This document shows, piece by piece, positions 1 through 11,075 of a stretch of 64,000 nt of DNA. This stretch comes from CAWGYQ01 sp963817395. GTDB lineage: Bacteria; Acidobacteriota; Vicinamibacteria; Vicinamibacterales; CAVPJW01. Position 1 is the stretch's first letter. Every line of letters begins with the position of its first letter. Position numbers and translations under genes: made by a program. A model generated the notes under the pieces. It had not been told where the DNA came from, made no database searches, and worked only from the letters and a program-made list of their open reading frames with translations. The stretch spans positions 62,001-126,000 of the forward strand of contig CAWFOC010000012.1 of assembly GCA_963817395.1 (NCBI GenBank), written 5' to 3'.

Positions 1-194
1 TGTTCGAGATGGTCAAGATGATGGGCGCACTGACGAACGTGAAGGTCGTCAGGGAGGCCAAGACGGCCGACGGCGCCACGTTGACGGTGGACGCGCTCGA
101 TTCGGACAAGAAGAAGACCACGGGCAAGATCGATGTCGTCCGGGAGAACGGCGCGTGGAAGCTGGGCGGCGAAAGCTGGTCGTCGCAGTTCTAG
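1..194 (+). CDS. C-terminal part of an unidentified small protein, cut by the window edge
   Basis: The frame is open to the left edge and ends with TAG at 192-194. About 63 residues are visible. They form short beta-strand-like stretches ending in a W-K-L-G-G pattern, which resembles the end of a lumazine-binding or SnoaL/DUF4878-like domain where the polypeptide finishes on a strand with Trp. That assignment is a guess from pattern only. The apparent start of the next gene lies inside this one. Confidence 0.45.
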   Translation, partial: FEMVKMMGALTNVKVVREAKTADGATLTVDALDSDKKKTTGKIDVVRENGAWKLGGESWSSQF

Positions 195-986
195 CCGCGC
201 TGGCGGTACTGACGTCTGGCGCTCACGCGCTACGCCCAGGAAGGCGCGGCCTCGGGCCGGCTGACGCTCAACGGTGTGGACGCCGAGTTGCGCTACGCCT
301 ATGCGGCGGCGCGGCCAGGCTTCTTCGACAAGGCCACCGAAGACATCCGCGTTCTGCTGAGCGACGTCCCGCTGCCCGACTCCGCGCGCACCGACGTCTT
401 CGAACTGATCCGGCTCGCGCGCGACGGGAAGGCGCGCGTGGTCGAAGTGCTGATCAACGCCGAGGGTGAGCCGATTGCCGGCGGGCTGTTCGCCCCCGAC
501 TTCAACGGCATGGTCTCGATTGCGGGCGTCCACCGTTTCGTCGGCGGAACCCGCGAGCGCACACGCATTGCCGGGCGCTTGCAGATGGAGTCGGCCAGCA
601 GCTTCGTCGGCGTCACGTTCGTCTACGACGCCACGTTCTCGGCGACGATTCCCCGACCGCCGACAGAGGAAGAGCTGGCGGCCGAGCTGGCGAGCCCACC
701 CGCCCGCGCGGCCGAAGCCTACCTCGCCGCCATCCGGCAGGGCGACTTGGTGGCGCTCGCCTCCACGGTGACGGCTGCAGCCGGCTCCGCATTCCGGGCA
801 CCAGACGGCGCCGCCGGGCTCGCCACCTTGCGTGCCGATTTTCCGCCGGACAGCCACGTGGTTCGCCTGATCGCGACGGGCGAGTCCCGGGCGACCGCGA
901 CGGTCGAAGGCCACCGCAACGGGATCATCATCGAGACCACGCTTCAGCTCGTCCTCGAGGACGGCGGATGGCGCGTGTCGCCTTGA
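155..986 (+). CDS. Secreted protein of unknown function, frameshifted in the signal peptide
   Basis: From about residue 40 onward there is a clean frame (276-986, about 236 residues) with no family I recognise. The second half (from about 680) is an alpha+beta region that could be a SnoaL-like fold. The frame just upstream (from ATG 155) encodes a basic segment, a hydrophobic Ala/Leu/Val core and an A-H-A site, a textbook signal peptide. It joins the main frame if one base near 230 is removed, giving A-H-A followed by Y-A-Q-E. The start at 155 overlaps the previous gene by 40 bases, so the true start is uncertain. Likely periplasmic or surface exposed. Confidence 0.5.
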
Positions 987-1019
987 CGACGGGCGTACTG
1001 TTCGTGCGAGCGCCGGCCG

Positions 1020-1404
1020 CCGGGTCTTCGCGGGGGCAGGGGCTTCGAGGGCCGGCTCGCCAGCGCCTGGGCGCTCGTCGCGCCTTCGCTCTGGGCCGAA
1101 CCCTTCGGTCAGGTCGTCCCCGAAGCCATCGTCCGGGGTGTACCCGTGATCGCCAGCCGGACCGGCGGGTTCGGTGAGACGGTGGACGACGGCGTGTCGG
1201 GCCTCCTCTTCCCCAACGGCGACGACGAGGCGCTCTATCACTGCCTCGATCGATCGCCCTCAGTCGCGCGTTCCAGCTCACCAGCTGGACTCGACCGTCA
1301 TCTCCCGGTGCGCTGAACGTCACAGCATGGCGCGCCACGTCGCCGCGATGCACGCCGCGCTCGACCGCGCGCGCCCGCACGTGGCGCGGCCGGTGGTTGG
1401 CTAG
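1020..1404 (+). pseudogene. C-terminal stump of a family 4 glycosyltransferase
   Basis: Translation from about 1041 gives the C-terminal signature of GT-B family 4 enzymes: A-P-S-L-W-A-E-P-F-G, then V-P-E-A, G-V-P-V-I-A-S, G-G-F-G-E and G-L-L-F-P-N-G-D. The acidic E-P-F-G...P-E-A motif binds the nucleotide-sugar donor. A further shift near 1250 is needed to reach the terminal segment R-H-V-A-A-M-H-A-A-L ending with TAG at 1402-1404. The N-terminal acceptor domain, roughly two thirds of a normal enzyme of about 380 residues, is absent because the preceding gene ends at 986. It is therefore a remnant, not just a sequencing casualty. It sits directly before gltB with no operon logic. Confidence 0.65.
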
Positions 1405-1494
1405 CAGCCGTCGAAGCGGCGCCGCAACAGGTCGCGTCCCACGGCTCGGTTCATCCATTCGCTGTACGCATGGGTTCAATCTTCAAATTCTATT

Positions 1495-1524
1495 TTGCGT
1501 ATGGCCCGCGATCCCTCATACATA
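1495..1524 (+). promoter_or_regulatory. Candidate promoter for gltB with very short or no leader
   Basis: The region is AT-rich against a GC-rich background. TTGCGT (1495-1500) and TACATA (1519-1524) are 18 bases apart. The proposed GTG start of gltB begins 7 bases after the second box, where transcription would start, so the mRNA may be leaderless. No Shine-Dalgarno sequence precedes the GTG. Inference from spacing only. Confidence 0.3.
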
Positions 1525-1531
1525 CCGAACC

Positions 1532-4500
1532 GTGTCTAATACGCCGGCCGACCCCGGGCAGGGGCTGTACGATCCCGCCCACGAGCACGATTCCTGTGGC
1601 GTCGGCTTCGTCGTGGATATCCGCGGCCGCCGATCCCACAAAATCGTCCGCCAGGCCCTCGAGGTCCTGACGAATCTGCAGCACCGCGGCGCCTGCGGCT
1701 GCGAGGCCAACACGGGCGACGGCGCCGGCATCCTCGTGCAGGTGCCCGACAAGTTTCTGCGCAGGGAAACCGGACGGCTCGGCATCGCGTTGCCGCCGCC
1801 GGGCGAGTACGGCGTCGGCACGATCTTTCTGCCGCGCGATCCAGCTCTGCGGCAACCGATCGCGGATCTCCTCGCGCGTATCGTCAGCGAAGAAGGGCAA
1901 GTGCTGCTGGGCTGGCGAGACGTGCCGACCGACGACAGCCTGGTGGGCGAGAGTGCCGTCGCGGTGGAGCCGTTCATCGCCCAGGTCTTCATCGGGCGGG
2001 GGAACGACGGGGCGGGCTCGAGCGATCCGGACGCGCGGCGGCGGTTCGAGCGCAAGCTCTACGTCATCCGCAAGCGGGTGGAGCACGCCGTCGATCGATC
2101 GGCGCTCAAGGGCCGGGCCTCCTTCTACGTGGCGAGCCTGTCGTCGAACACCCTGATCTACAAGGGCATGCTGACGGCCGGGCAGCTCCAGCCGATGTTC
2201 CCCGATCTGGGCGACCCCGATCTCGAGTCGGCGCTGGCGCTGGTTCATCAGCGGTTCAGCACCAACACCTTCCCCTCGTGGCCGCTCGCGCATCCCTACC
2301 GCTACATTGCGCACAACGGCGAGATCAACACGCTGCGCGGCAACATCAACTGGATGCGCACGCGCGAGGCGCTGTTCGACTCAGAGCTGCTCGGCGACGA
2401 CCTCAAGAAGATTCTGCCCATCATCCGTGAAGGCGGCAGCGACACCGCCATCTTCGACAACGTGCTCGAGCTGCTGGTCATGGCTGGCCGTTCGCTGCCG
2501 CACGCCGTCCTGATGATGATTCCCGAGCCGTGGGCCGGCCACGCGGGGATGAGCGCCGAGCGGAAGGCGTTCTACGAGTTCCATTCCTCGCTGATGGAGC
2601 CCTGGGACGGACCCGCGTCGATTGCGTTCACGGACGGGACCGTCATCGGCGCCGTGCTCGATCGCAACGGCCTTCGCCCCTCGCGCTACTACGTGACGAA
2701 GGACGAGCTGGTCATCATGGCCTCCGAGGTCGGCGTGCTCGACATTCCCGCCGACGAGGTGCTGCTCAAGGAGCGGCTGCACCCGGGCCGCATCCTGCTC
2801 GTGGACACCGCTCAGGGCCGGATCATCGACGACGAAGAGATCAAGCGGGAGCTGGCCTCGGAGCATCCGTACGGCGAGTGGCTGAAGACGCACCTCATCG
2901 ACATCGAAGATCTGCCGCAGGCGCCGGACCAGGCGCTCCCGCCGCACGAGGTGATGATTCAGCGGCAGCGCGCGTTCGGCTACACGCACGAGGATCTGCG
3001 GTTCCTGCTCGGGCCGATGGCGCTCCAGGGCGAGGAACCCGTCGGCTCGATGGGCACCGACGCCGCGCTCGCCGTGCTCTCGGAGCGGCCGCGGCTGCTC
3101 TACGACTACTTCAAGCAGCTCTTCGCGCAGGTCACGAACCCGCCGCTCGACGCGATTCGTGAAGAGCTGGTGACGTCGATGGGATCGACCATCGGTCCGG
3201 AAAGCAACCTGCTGAAGCCGACGCCCGAATCGTGCCGCCAGATCGGGATCAAGTACCCCGTGATCGACAACGATCAGCTCGCGAAGCTCAGGCACATCAA
3301 CGGCACCCACGGTTTCACGTCGACGACGCTGCCGCTCCTCTACGACCCCAACGGCGGAGGCTTCGCGCTCGAGACCGCGATGAGCGAGCTCTGCGATCTG
3401 GCGAGCGCGGCCGTGGAGGAAGGCAACACCATCCTGATCCTCTCCGATCGCGGCGTCTCCCGGACGTTCGCGCCCATTCCCAGCCTGCTCGCGACGTCGG
3501 GCGTGCATCATCACCTGGTGCGGCAGGGCCAGCGCACGCGGTGCGCGCTGGTGGTCGAATCGGGCGATGCGCGCGAAGTGCACCACATGGCGCTGCTGCT
3601 GGGCTACGGCGCGGGCGCCGTCAACCCGCACCTCGCCTTCGAGACGCTCGACGACATGATTCGGCAGGGCCTGCTGCCGGGGCTCACCCATCAGCAGGCC
3701 GTGTGCCGCTACGTGAAGGCGCTCAACAAGGGCATCCTGAAAGTGATGTCCAAGATGGGCATCTCGACGCTCCAGAGCTACTGCGGCGCGCAGGTCTTCG
3801 AGGCCATCGGGCTCGACCAGGCGTTCGTGGACCGCTACTTCACCTGGACGTCGTCACGGATCGGCGGCGTGGGCATCGATGTCATCGCCGAGGAGGTGCG
3901 CCGCCGGCACGCCGGCGCGTTCTTCACGCGTCCGCGCGCGGGGCTCGATCTCGAGACCGGCGGCGAATATCAGTGGCGGCGCGACGGGGAGCTGCATCTC
4001 TTCAACCCCGACACCATCTTCAAGCTGCAGCACGCGACGCGGACCGGGCAGTACCTCGATCTACCGGGAATACAGCGCGCTCGTGAACGACCTGAGCCGC
4101 CGCGCCGGGACACTGCGCGGCCTGCTGGAGCTCAAGAAGGATGCCCCGGCGGTGCCGATCGACGAGGTGGAGCCGGTTTCAGCGATCGTGAAGCGATTCG
4201 CCACCGGCGCCATGTCGTACGGATCGATCAGCCAGGAGGCGCACGAAACCCTGGCGATTGCGATGAACCGGCTGGGCGCCAAGTCGAACACGGGCGAAGG
4301 CGGCGAGCATCCCTCCCGTTATCGCCCCGACCCGAACGGCGACTCCAGACGGAGCGCCATCAAGCAGGTGGCCTCGGCGCGCTTTGGCGTCACCAGCGAG
4401 TACCTCGTCAACGCCGACGATCTGCAGATCAAGATGGCTCAGGGGGCGAAGCCTGGCGAAGGCGGTCAGCTGCCCGCCCACAAGGTGTACCCGTGGATCG

Positions 4501-6119
4501 CCGAGGTCCGGCACTCGACGCCGGGCGTCGGGCTGATCTCGCCGCCGCCGCACCACGACATCTATTCCATCGAGGATCTCGCCGAGCTCATTTACGACCT
4601 GAAGAATGCCAACCCGCTGGCGCGCGTGCACGTGAAGCTGGTGGCGGAGGTGGGCGTGGGCACCATCGCGGCGGGCGTGGCCAAGGCGCACGCCGACGTC
4701 GTGCTGATCTCCGGCCACGACGGCGGCACCGGCGCCGCGCCGCTCACGAGCATCAAGCACAGCGGCGTGCCCTGGGAGCTCGGCCTGGCCGAGACCCAGC
4801 AGGTGCTGATGCGCAACCGCCTGCGCGATCGCATCGTCGTGCAGGTGGACGGCCAGATGAAGACGGGACGCGACGTGGTGATTGCCGCGCTGCTGGGCGC
4901 AGAGGAGTTCGGATTCGCGACGGCGCCGCTCGTGGTCTCGGGCTGCATCATGATGCGCGTCTGCCATCTGAACACGTGCCCGGTGGGCGTGGCGACGCAG
5001 GACCCCGAGCTTCGCAAGAAGTTCAACGGCCAGCCGGAGTTCGTCGAGAACTTCTTCCGCTTCATTGCCGAGGACGTGCGCGAGCTGATGGCGGCGCTGG
5101 GGTTCCGCACGATGGACGAGATGATCGGCCGGGTCGATCGACTGGACGTCCGGCCCGCCGTCTCGCACTGGAAGGCCAGAGGCGTCGATATCACGGCCAT
5201 CCTCCGCGACGCCGACGTCCAGCCGGGCGCGGCCAGGCGCCGGGTCACGAGCCAGGCGCACGGGCTCGAGGACGCGCTGGATCACGTGCTCATCGAGCGA
5301 TGCCGGCCGGCGATCGAGCACGGGACGCCGGTGACGTTTCGCCTGCCGATTCGCAACCGGAACCGCGCCGTCGGCACGATGCTGGGCTTCGAGATCACGC
5401 GCCGCCATGGCGCGCGGGGGCTCGCCGACGACACCATCCGGATCGGCTTCGACGGATCGGCCGGCCAGAGCTTCGGCGCGTTCCTGCCACGGGGCGTGAC
5501 GCTGACGCTCGAGGGCGACTCGAACGACCACTGGGGCAAGGGTCTGTCGGGCGGAACACTCGTCGTGTATCCGCCACGCGGGTCGACGTTCAAGGCCGAG
5601 GAGAACATCATCATCGGGAACGTGGCGCTCTACGGCGCGACGAGCGGTCGGGCCTACATCAGGGGCCTCGCCGGCGAGCGCTTCGCCGTCAGGAACAGCG
5701 GGGCGTGTGCCGTGGTCGAGGGCGTGGGCGATCACGGGTGCGAGTACATGACCGCCGGCCGCGTGGTGGTGCTCGGGACGACGGGCCGCAACTTCGCGGC
5801 GGGCATGAGCGGCGGTGTCGCCTACGTGTTCGATCCCGCGGGCGACTTCGAGTTGCGCTGCAACACCGGCATGGTCGATCTCGAGCTGCTCGCCGGCGCG
5901 GAGGATATCGAGCTGGTCCACCGGCTGCTCGCCGAGCACGTCGCGCTCACCCGGAGCAGCCTGGGCGGGCAGCTGCTCCACGACTGGCCCTCGGTGCGCG
6001 CCCGTTTCGTCAAGGTGATGCCGAGAGACTACAAGCGCGTGCTGAAGGCGGAGGCCCGCGCACACGCCGAGGCGCGCGTGCCCGCGTTCGAAGAGCTGCT
6101 GGACGTGGCCTATGGGTAA
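1532..6119 (+). CDS. gltB: Glutamate synthase large (alpha) subunit, one frameshift
   Basis: GltB takes the amide group from glutamine and transfers it to 2-oxoglutarate, making glutamate with GltD as electron donor. The class-II amidotransferase domain starts at Cys22 (D-S-C-G-V-G-F), which becomes residue 1 after propeptide removal, as in E. coli GltB. The FMN/synthase domain carries the iron-sulfur cysteines C-x5-C-x4-C near 4945-4983, followed by the C-terminal G-x-G-x-G beta-helix domain. About 1528 residues, normal for the family. GTG 1532 was chosen because upstream codons show no family similarity and overlap the glycosyltransferase stump. The frame changes at about 4061; dropping one C gives Q-Y-L-D-Y-R-E-Y, the family spacing, so I read a base-insertion error. 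The stop overlaps gltD by 8 bases. Confidence 0.95.
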
Positions 6120-7557
6120 GGCCACGGGCTTCATCGAGATTCAGCGCAAGAAGCAGCCCGCGCGGCCGGTTGGCGAGCGCCTGCGCGACTGGAACGAAGT
6201 GTATCTGCCGTACCCGGTCGACGCGCTGCGCGATCAGGCGTCACGCTGCATGGACTGCAGCGTGCCCTTCTGCCACCAGGGCTGCCCGCTGGGCAATCTC
6301 ATTCCGGACTGGAACGATCTCGTCTATCGCGAGCAGTGGCGGAGCGCGAGCGAGCGCTTGCACCGGACGAACAATTTTCCGGAGTGGACCGGCCGCCTCT
6401 GCCCCGCCCCCTGCGAAGGTTCCTGCGTGCTCGGCATCAATGACGATGCGGTGACGATCAAGCCGATCGAGCTGATGATTGTCGAGCGGGCATTCGATGA
6501 GGGCTGGATCCGGCCCGAGCCGCCGCTGGTCCGCACCGGGAAGCGCGTCGCCATCGTCGGTTCCGGCCCCGCGGGCCTGGCTGCGGCGCAGCAGCTGAAC
6601 CGCGCCGGACACGCCGTCACGGTCTTCGAGCGCTCCGATCGGGTTGGCGGCCTGATGCGCTACGGCATTCCGGCGTTCAAGCTGGAGAAGCGCTTCCTCG
6701 AGCGCCGGCTGTCGATCATGCGCGCCGAAGGCATCCGGTTTCGCACCGGCGTGCACGTCGGCCGCGATCTCGAGGCCCGCCAGCTGCAGAAGGAGTTCGA
6801 CGCCGTGCTCCTGGCCGGCGGGGCGAGCGCGCCGCGCGACCTGACCGTGCCGGGACGAGAGCTCGCGGGCATCTACTTCGCCGTCGACTTCCTGACCCAG
6901 CAGAACCGGCGCTGTGAAGGCGACGAGCCGCCGTCACCCACCGTCAGCGCCGAAGGCAAGCGGGTGGTGATCATCGGCGGCGGCGACACCGGCGCCGACT
7001 GTCTCGGCACCGTGCACCGCCAGGGCGCGCGCTCGGTGCACCAGTTCGAGCTGCTGCCCCGTCCGCCCGACGAGCGGGCGGCCGACAACCCGTGGCCTCT
7101 GTGGCCCAACATCTTCAGGGTCTCCTCGGCTCACGAGGAAGGTGGCGAGCGCGTCTACTCCGTGTCGACCGAGCACTTCTCCGGGGATACTGACGGCCAC
7201 GTGCGCGCGCTGCACGCCGTCACGGTCGAGATGGTGCGTACGAACGGCCGCGTCGAGTTCCGGAGCCTGCCGGAAACGGCCTTCACCCTGGACGTCGATC
7301 TGGTCCTGCTGGCAATGGGCTTCGTCGGCCCCGAGCGCCCGGGTATGCTGGCGGAGCTCGGTGTGCGGCTGACCGAGCGCGGCAACGTCTGGCGCGACGA
7401 GCGGTGGATGACGAGCGTCGCGGGCGTCTTTGCGGCCGGCGACATGCAGCGCGGCCAGTCGCTGATTGTGTGGGCCATCGCCGACGGGCGGAGCGCCGCA
7501 CGCGGCATCGATCAGTATCTGATGGGTCAGTCGAGCCTGCCGGCGTCGGTGGCCTGA
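6112..7557 (+). CDS. gltD: Glutamate synthase small (beta) subunit
   Basis: GltD oxidises NADPH through FAD and passes electrons to the GltB iron-sulfur clusters. The 481-residue protein begins with the cysteine-rich domain that binds two 4Fe-4S clusters (C46, C49, C54, C58; then C97, C101, C105). An FAD-binding fold follows at about 143-159 (V-G-S-G-P-A-G-L) and an NAD(P)H-binding fold at about 285 (G-G-G-D-T-G). The C-terminal G-V-F-A-A-G-D motif closes the FAD site. Length and order match the family. The ATG overlaps the end of gltB, so the two are translationally coupled. No frameshift is visible. Confidence 0.96.
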   Translation: MGKATGFIEIQRKKQPARPVGERLRDWNEVYLPYPVDALRDQASRCMDCSVPFCHQGCPLGNLIPDWNDLVYREQWRSASERLHRTNNFPEWTGRLCPAPCEGSCVLGINDDAVTIKPIELMIVERAFDEGWIRPEPPLVRTGKRVAIVGSGPAGLAAAQQLNRAGHAVTVFERSDRVGGLMRYGIPAFKLEKRFLERRLSIMRAEGIRFRTGVHVGRDLEARQLQKEFDAVLLAGGASAPRDLTVPGRELAGIYFAVDFLTQQNRRCEGDEPPSPTVSAEGKRVVIIGGGDTGADCLGTVHRQGARSVHQFELLPRPPDERAADNPWPLWPNIFRVSSAHEEGGERVYSVSTEHFSGDTDGHVRALHAVTVEMVRTNGRVEFRSLPETAFTLDVDLVLLAMGFVGPERPGMLAELGVRLTERGNVWRDERWMTSVAGVFAAGDMQRGQSLIVWAIADGRSAARGIDQYLMGQSSLPASVA

Positions 7558-7584
7558 CCGGCCCCGGGCCGGTGGACGGGACTT

Positions 7585-9127
7585 GTGACCACGATGGGCG
7601 ACCGGTTGATCGACGTGCGGCTTCTCGCGACCCTCTTCGAAATCTCGCAGATCTTCACGGGCTCCCACAGCCTGCGATCGGCCCTCAATCGCACGCTCGA
7701 AGTCCTCGATCGGCAGCAGCAGGTCATCCGGAGCGCCGTCACGCTCCTGCACCGCGACACGGGGCAACTGCACACCGAAGCCACGCACGGCACGTCGGCG
7801 GCCGGACAGGCGGCCCGCTACCGTCTCGGCGAGGGCATCACGGGCCGGGTGGTCCAGAGCGGCAAACCGATTGTGGTGCCCCAGGTGAGCCGCGAGCCGC
7901 TGTTTCTGAACCGCTCGGCGCGCCCCGATCTCGACAAGCACGAGGTGTCGTTCGTGTGCGTGCCCATCGAGCTCAATCGGAAGATCATCGGCGCGCTCGC
8001 CGTCGATCTGCCCTTCAAGAAGGATCGCGAGTACGACGAGCTGATGAAGTTCCTGCGCGTGCTGGCGGGCATGATTGCGGGGGCCGTGCGCGTCGAGCGG
8101 CTCGTGGACGCCGAGCGCCAGCGCCTGCTCGAAGAGAACATCCATCTGCGCGGCGAGCTCCGGGCCCGCTACGATTTTTCGCACATCGTCGGCACGAGCG
8201 GGCCCATGCGACAGGTCTACGAGCAGATCGCGCAGGTGGCCGGCACCAACACCACCGTGCTCATCCGCGGCGAGTCGGGCACCGGCAAGGAGCTCATCGC
8301 GCACGCCATTCACTACAACTCGCCGCGCGCGCAGAAGCCCTTCGTCAAGGTCAGCTGCGGCGCCCTGCCCGACTCGCTCATCGAGTCGGAGCTCTTCGGA
8401 TACGAGAAGGGCGCCTTTACCGGCGCGCAGGCGCGGAAGAAGGGGCGTTTCGAGCTGGCCGAGGGCGGCACGCTGTTTCTCGACGAGATCGGCGACATCA
8501 GCCTCTCCACTCAGGTCAAGCTGCTCCGCGTGCTGCAGGAGCGCGAGTTCGAGCGGCTCGGCGGCACCGAGCCGGTCAAGGTGAACGTCCGCATGATCGC
8601 CGCCACGAACAAGGATCTGGAAAAGGCCATTGCCGCGGGCGTGTTCCGCGAGGATCTCCATTACCGGCTCAACGTGTTCATGATCTTCGTCCCCCCGCTT
8701 CGAGAGCGGAAGCCCGACATCCTGCTGCTCGCCGATCACTTCCTGGAGAAGTACTCGGGCGAGCACGGGAAGAACATCAAGCGGATCTCGACGCCCGCCA
8801 TCGACATGCTCATGAGCTATCACTGGCCGGGCAACGTGCGCGAGCTCGAGAACACGGTCGAGCGCGCCGTCCTGGTGTGCGACAGTCAACGTCATCCACG
8901 CGCACCATCTGCCGCCGACGCTGCAAACGGCCGAAGCCTCGGGCACGGTGATGAACACGTCGCTCAGCGAGGCGGTGGACGCGTACGAGAAGGACCTGAT
9001 TCAGGACGCCCTCAAGACCGCCCGCGGCAACCGCTCGAAAGCGGCGAAGCTGCTGCACTCGACCGAGCGCATCATCAGCTACAAAGTCCGCAAGTACGAG
9101 ATCGACTGCCGGCGCTTCCGCCGCTAG
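7585..9127 (+). CDS. Sigma-54-dependent activator, GAF-AAA+-Fis (NifA-like), one frameshift
   Basis: It should activate transcription by sigma-54 RNA polymerase. Residues about 20-165 form a GAF sensor domain. The AAA+ domain follows, with Walker A G-E-S-G-T-G-K-E, the sigma-54 contact loop G-A-F-T-G-A, and Walker B G-G-T-L-F-L-D-E-I. The C-terminus is a Fis-type helix-turn-helix (N-R-S-K-A-A-K-L-L). The frame changes at about 8884. Removing one base gives V-C-D-V-N-V-I-H, which keeps the spacing seen in NifA-type proteins; the protein then ends at TAG 9125-9127 with about 513 residues. GTG 7585 or ATG 7594 could be the start. It has a GAF domain, not an NtrC receiver domain. Placement between gltBD and amt-glnD-PII points to nitrogen control. 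No nif genes are in view. Confidence 0.88.
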
Positions 9128-9574
9128 TCCGCGCGACACGTTTGTGTCCCGGCCGTGACCTGTCAGACAATTTTGTCGTTTCTGCGCGCACGGCCGATGT
9201 GGTCGGCGCCGCCCCGACTGCCCCTTTACGCATTCTTCCCGTGCGCCCGAGGGCAGACTCGTCGTCGCCGTCCGTCCAGCGTTCGACGTTTTTGTCTGGT
9301 GAACAGGCCGATTCCACAACGATGTCGAAACTGACGGCGCCGGCCGACGGAGCCCTGCGCGCAAATGGGTCTGTTTTCTCCACGTTTCTGTCGCGTGCGC
9401 GCGGCAAGCGACGGTCCCGTCATGTGGCCGACATCTTGCTGAAGAGCCGTGCCGGTTCACGATCTCGCTTCTCGAATCGTGCGCTGTTGCCGAAGCGGAT
9501 CGGCGTCGATCGGCCGCGGATTGTGCGCCCCGTTGGTCGATCGACGCCGAACGCGTGGGTCAAGAGGAGTTGAC
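9128..9574 (+). promoter_or_regulatory. 447-base leader region before amt with repeated TTTGTC motifs
   Basis: No convincing coding frame. It contains imperfect inverted repeats GACAC-GTTT-GTGTC (9135-9148) and GACAA-TT-TTGTC (9166-9177), then GACGTTTTTGTC near 9284-9295 and CGTTTCTGTCG near 9383. The recurring TTT(T)GTC core in one promoter region looks like an operator array. I could not find a good -24/-12 sigma-54 promoter (GG-N10-GC). A clear ribosome-binding site AGGAG (9565-9569) sits just before the amt start. Confidence 0.4.
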
Positions 9575-10950
9575 ATGAGCCGGCAAGGTGACTCTGCGAA
9601 GGAAAGCGGTTCTAGGCCTGGTGCTCGCTGCGGCATGGGCCACGCCCGCCCTGGCGGCGATCGAGCCAGAGACGAAGGTCGCGCTCGACACGCTGTGGGT
9701 CATGGTGACCGGGGCGCTGGTGTTCTTCATGAATGCGGGATTCGCCCTGCTCGAGAGCGGTCTCTGCCGCGGCAAGAACACGGTGAACATCCTGGCGAAG
9801 AACTTCATCGTCTTTGCGGTGTCGTCGATCGCGTTCTGGATGGTCGGCTTCGGCGCTCATGTTCGGCAACGGGACGCCGTTCATCGGCCTCGAGGGCTGG
9901 GCCCTCATGGGCGCCGACAACAGCCCCATCACGGGCGAGGCGTATCAGGGCGTGTTCAGCGCGCTCAACTGGACCGGGGTCCCGCTCTCGGCGAAGTTCT
10001 TCTTTCAGCTCGTCTTCGCCGGCACCGCCGCCACGATCGTGAGCGGCGCGGTCGCCGAGCGGGTCAAGTTTTCCAGCTTCATCGTGTTTTCGTTCCTGCT
10101 CGTGATGTTCATCTACCCGCTCGGGGGCCACTGGGCGTGGGGCGGCGGCTGGCTCGCCACCATGGGGTTCCTCGACTTCGCCGGTTCGACGGTCGTGCAC
10201 AGCATCGGGGGCTGGGCCGCGCTCGCCGGCGTGATCGCCCTGGGACCGCGGATCGGCAAGTACCTGCCGGACGGCTCGATGAGGCCCATCTTCGGCCACA
10301 ACATGACGTCGGCCACCCTCGGCACGTTCATCCTCTGGCTCGGATGGTTCGGCTTCAATCCCGGCAGCACGATGGCCGCCGATGCGGCCGCCATCGGAAC
10401 GGTGGCGGTGAACACGAACATGGCCGCGGCGGCGGGCTGTCTCGCGGCGACGGTCACGGCCTGGGTCCTCTACGGCAAGCCTGACCTGAGCATGATCCTG
10501 AACGGAACCCTGGCGGGGCTCGTCGCTATCACGGCACCCTGCTCCGTGGTCGGCATCGGCAGCTCGATGCTGATCGGCGCAATCGGCGGCGTGGTCGTGG
10601 TGTATGCGGTTGCGTTCTTCGACAAGGTCCACCTCGACGATCCGGTCGGAGCGTTGAGCGTCCACCTCGTGAACGGCATCTGGGGAACGCTGGCCGTCGG
10701 CCTGTTCGCAACCGATGGAGGACTCTTCTTCGGAGGCGGCGCCGCGAAGCTGGGTGTGCAGGCCACCGGTGTGGTCGCGGTCGGCGCCGCCACCTTCGTC
10801 CTGAGCTACCTCGCGTGGAGCGCGCTGAAGCTGTCGATGGGCATTCGCGTCTCGCCCGCCGAGGAGATGGACGGGCTGGACGTCGGAGAGCACGGCATGG
10901 AGGCGTACCCCGACTTCGTGCGGGTGGCGCCCAGCAGCGAAATCATCTGA
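9575..10950 (+). CDS. amt: Ammonium transporter (Amt family), two frameshifts
   Basis: Inner-membrane ammonium channel. A cleavable signal peptide ending A-L-A is followed by about eleven hydrophobic segments. The conserved early motif F-F-M-N-A-G-F-A-L-L-E-S-G is present, as are the pore histidines in V-V-H-S-I-G-G and L-S-V-H-L-V-N-G. The ATG at 9575 has AGGAG five bases upstream but lies one frame off the body; dropping one G near 9587 gives M-S-R-Q-V-T-L-R-R. A second shift at about 9855, repaired by removing one base, yields G-F-G-L-M-F-G, the family sequence. About 458 residues. Linkage to glnD and PII is the classical arrangement in which PII blocks Amt when nitrogen is plentiful. Confidence 0.93.
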
Positions 10951-11075
10951 CGCGAGAAGACTGAAGCACGTCCTGTGCAGCGGGCCCGCGAGCCTCTGCC
11001 AGCGTTCGAACGACGACGTCGGGGCCGGCCCAGGGAATGGACGGCACCCCCGACACCCCAGGAGGCGGAGGACAC

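Noticed and set aside
4179..6134. Long open frame on the minus strand opposite gltB
   Set aside because: It mirrors the codon pattern of gltB in GC-rich DNA and shows no family motif. The same applies to minus 6934-8958 opposite gltD and the regulator, and to plus 27027-29690 opposite the second ADOP gene.
9128..9574. Sigma-54 promoter (-24 GG / -12 GC) before amt
   Set aside because: I looked for TGGCAC-N5-TTGC-like spacing and found only partial matches such as GTGCGCTGTTGCC near 9478, lacking the GG at -24.
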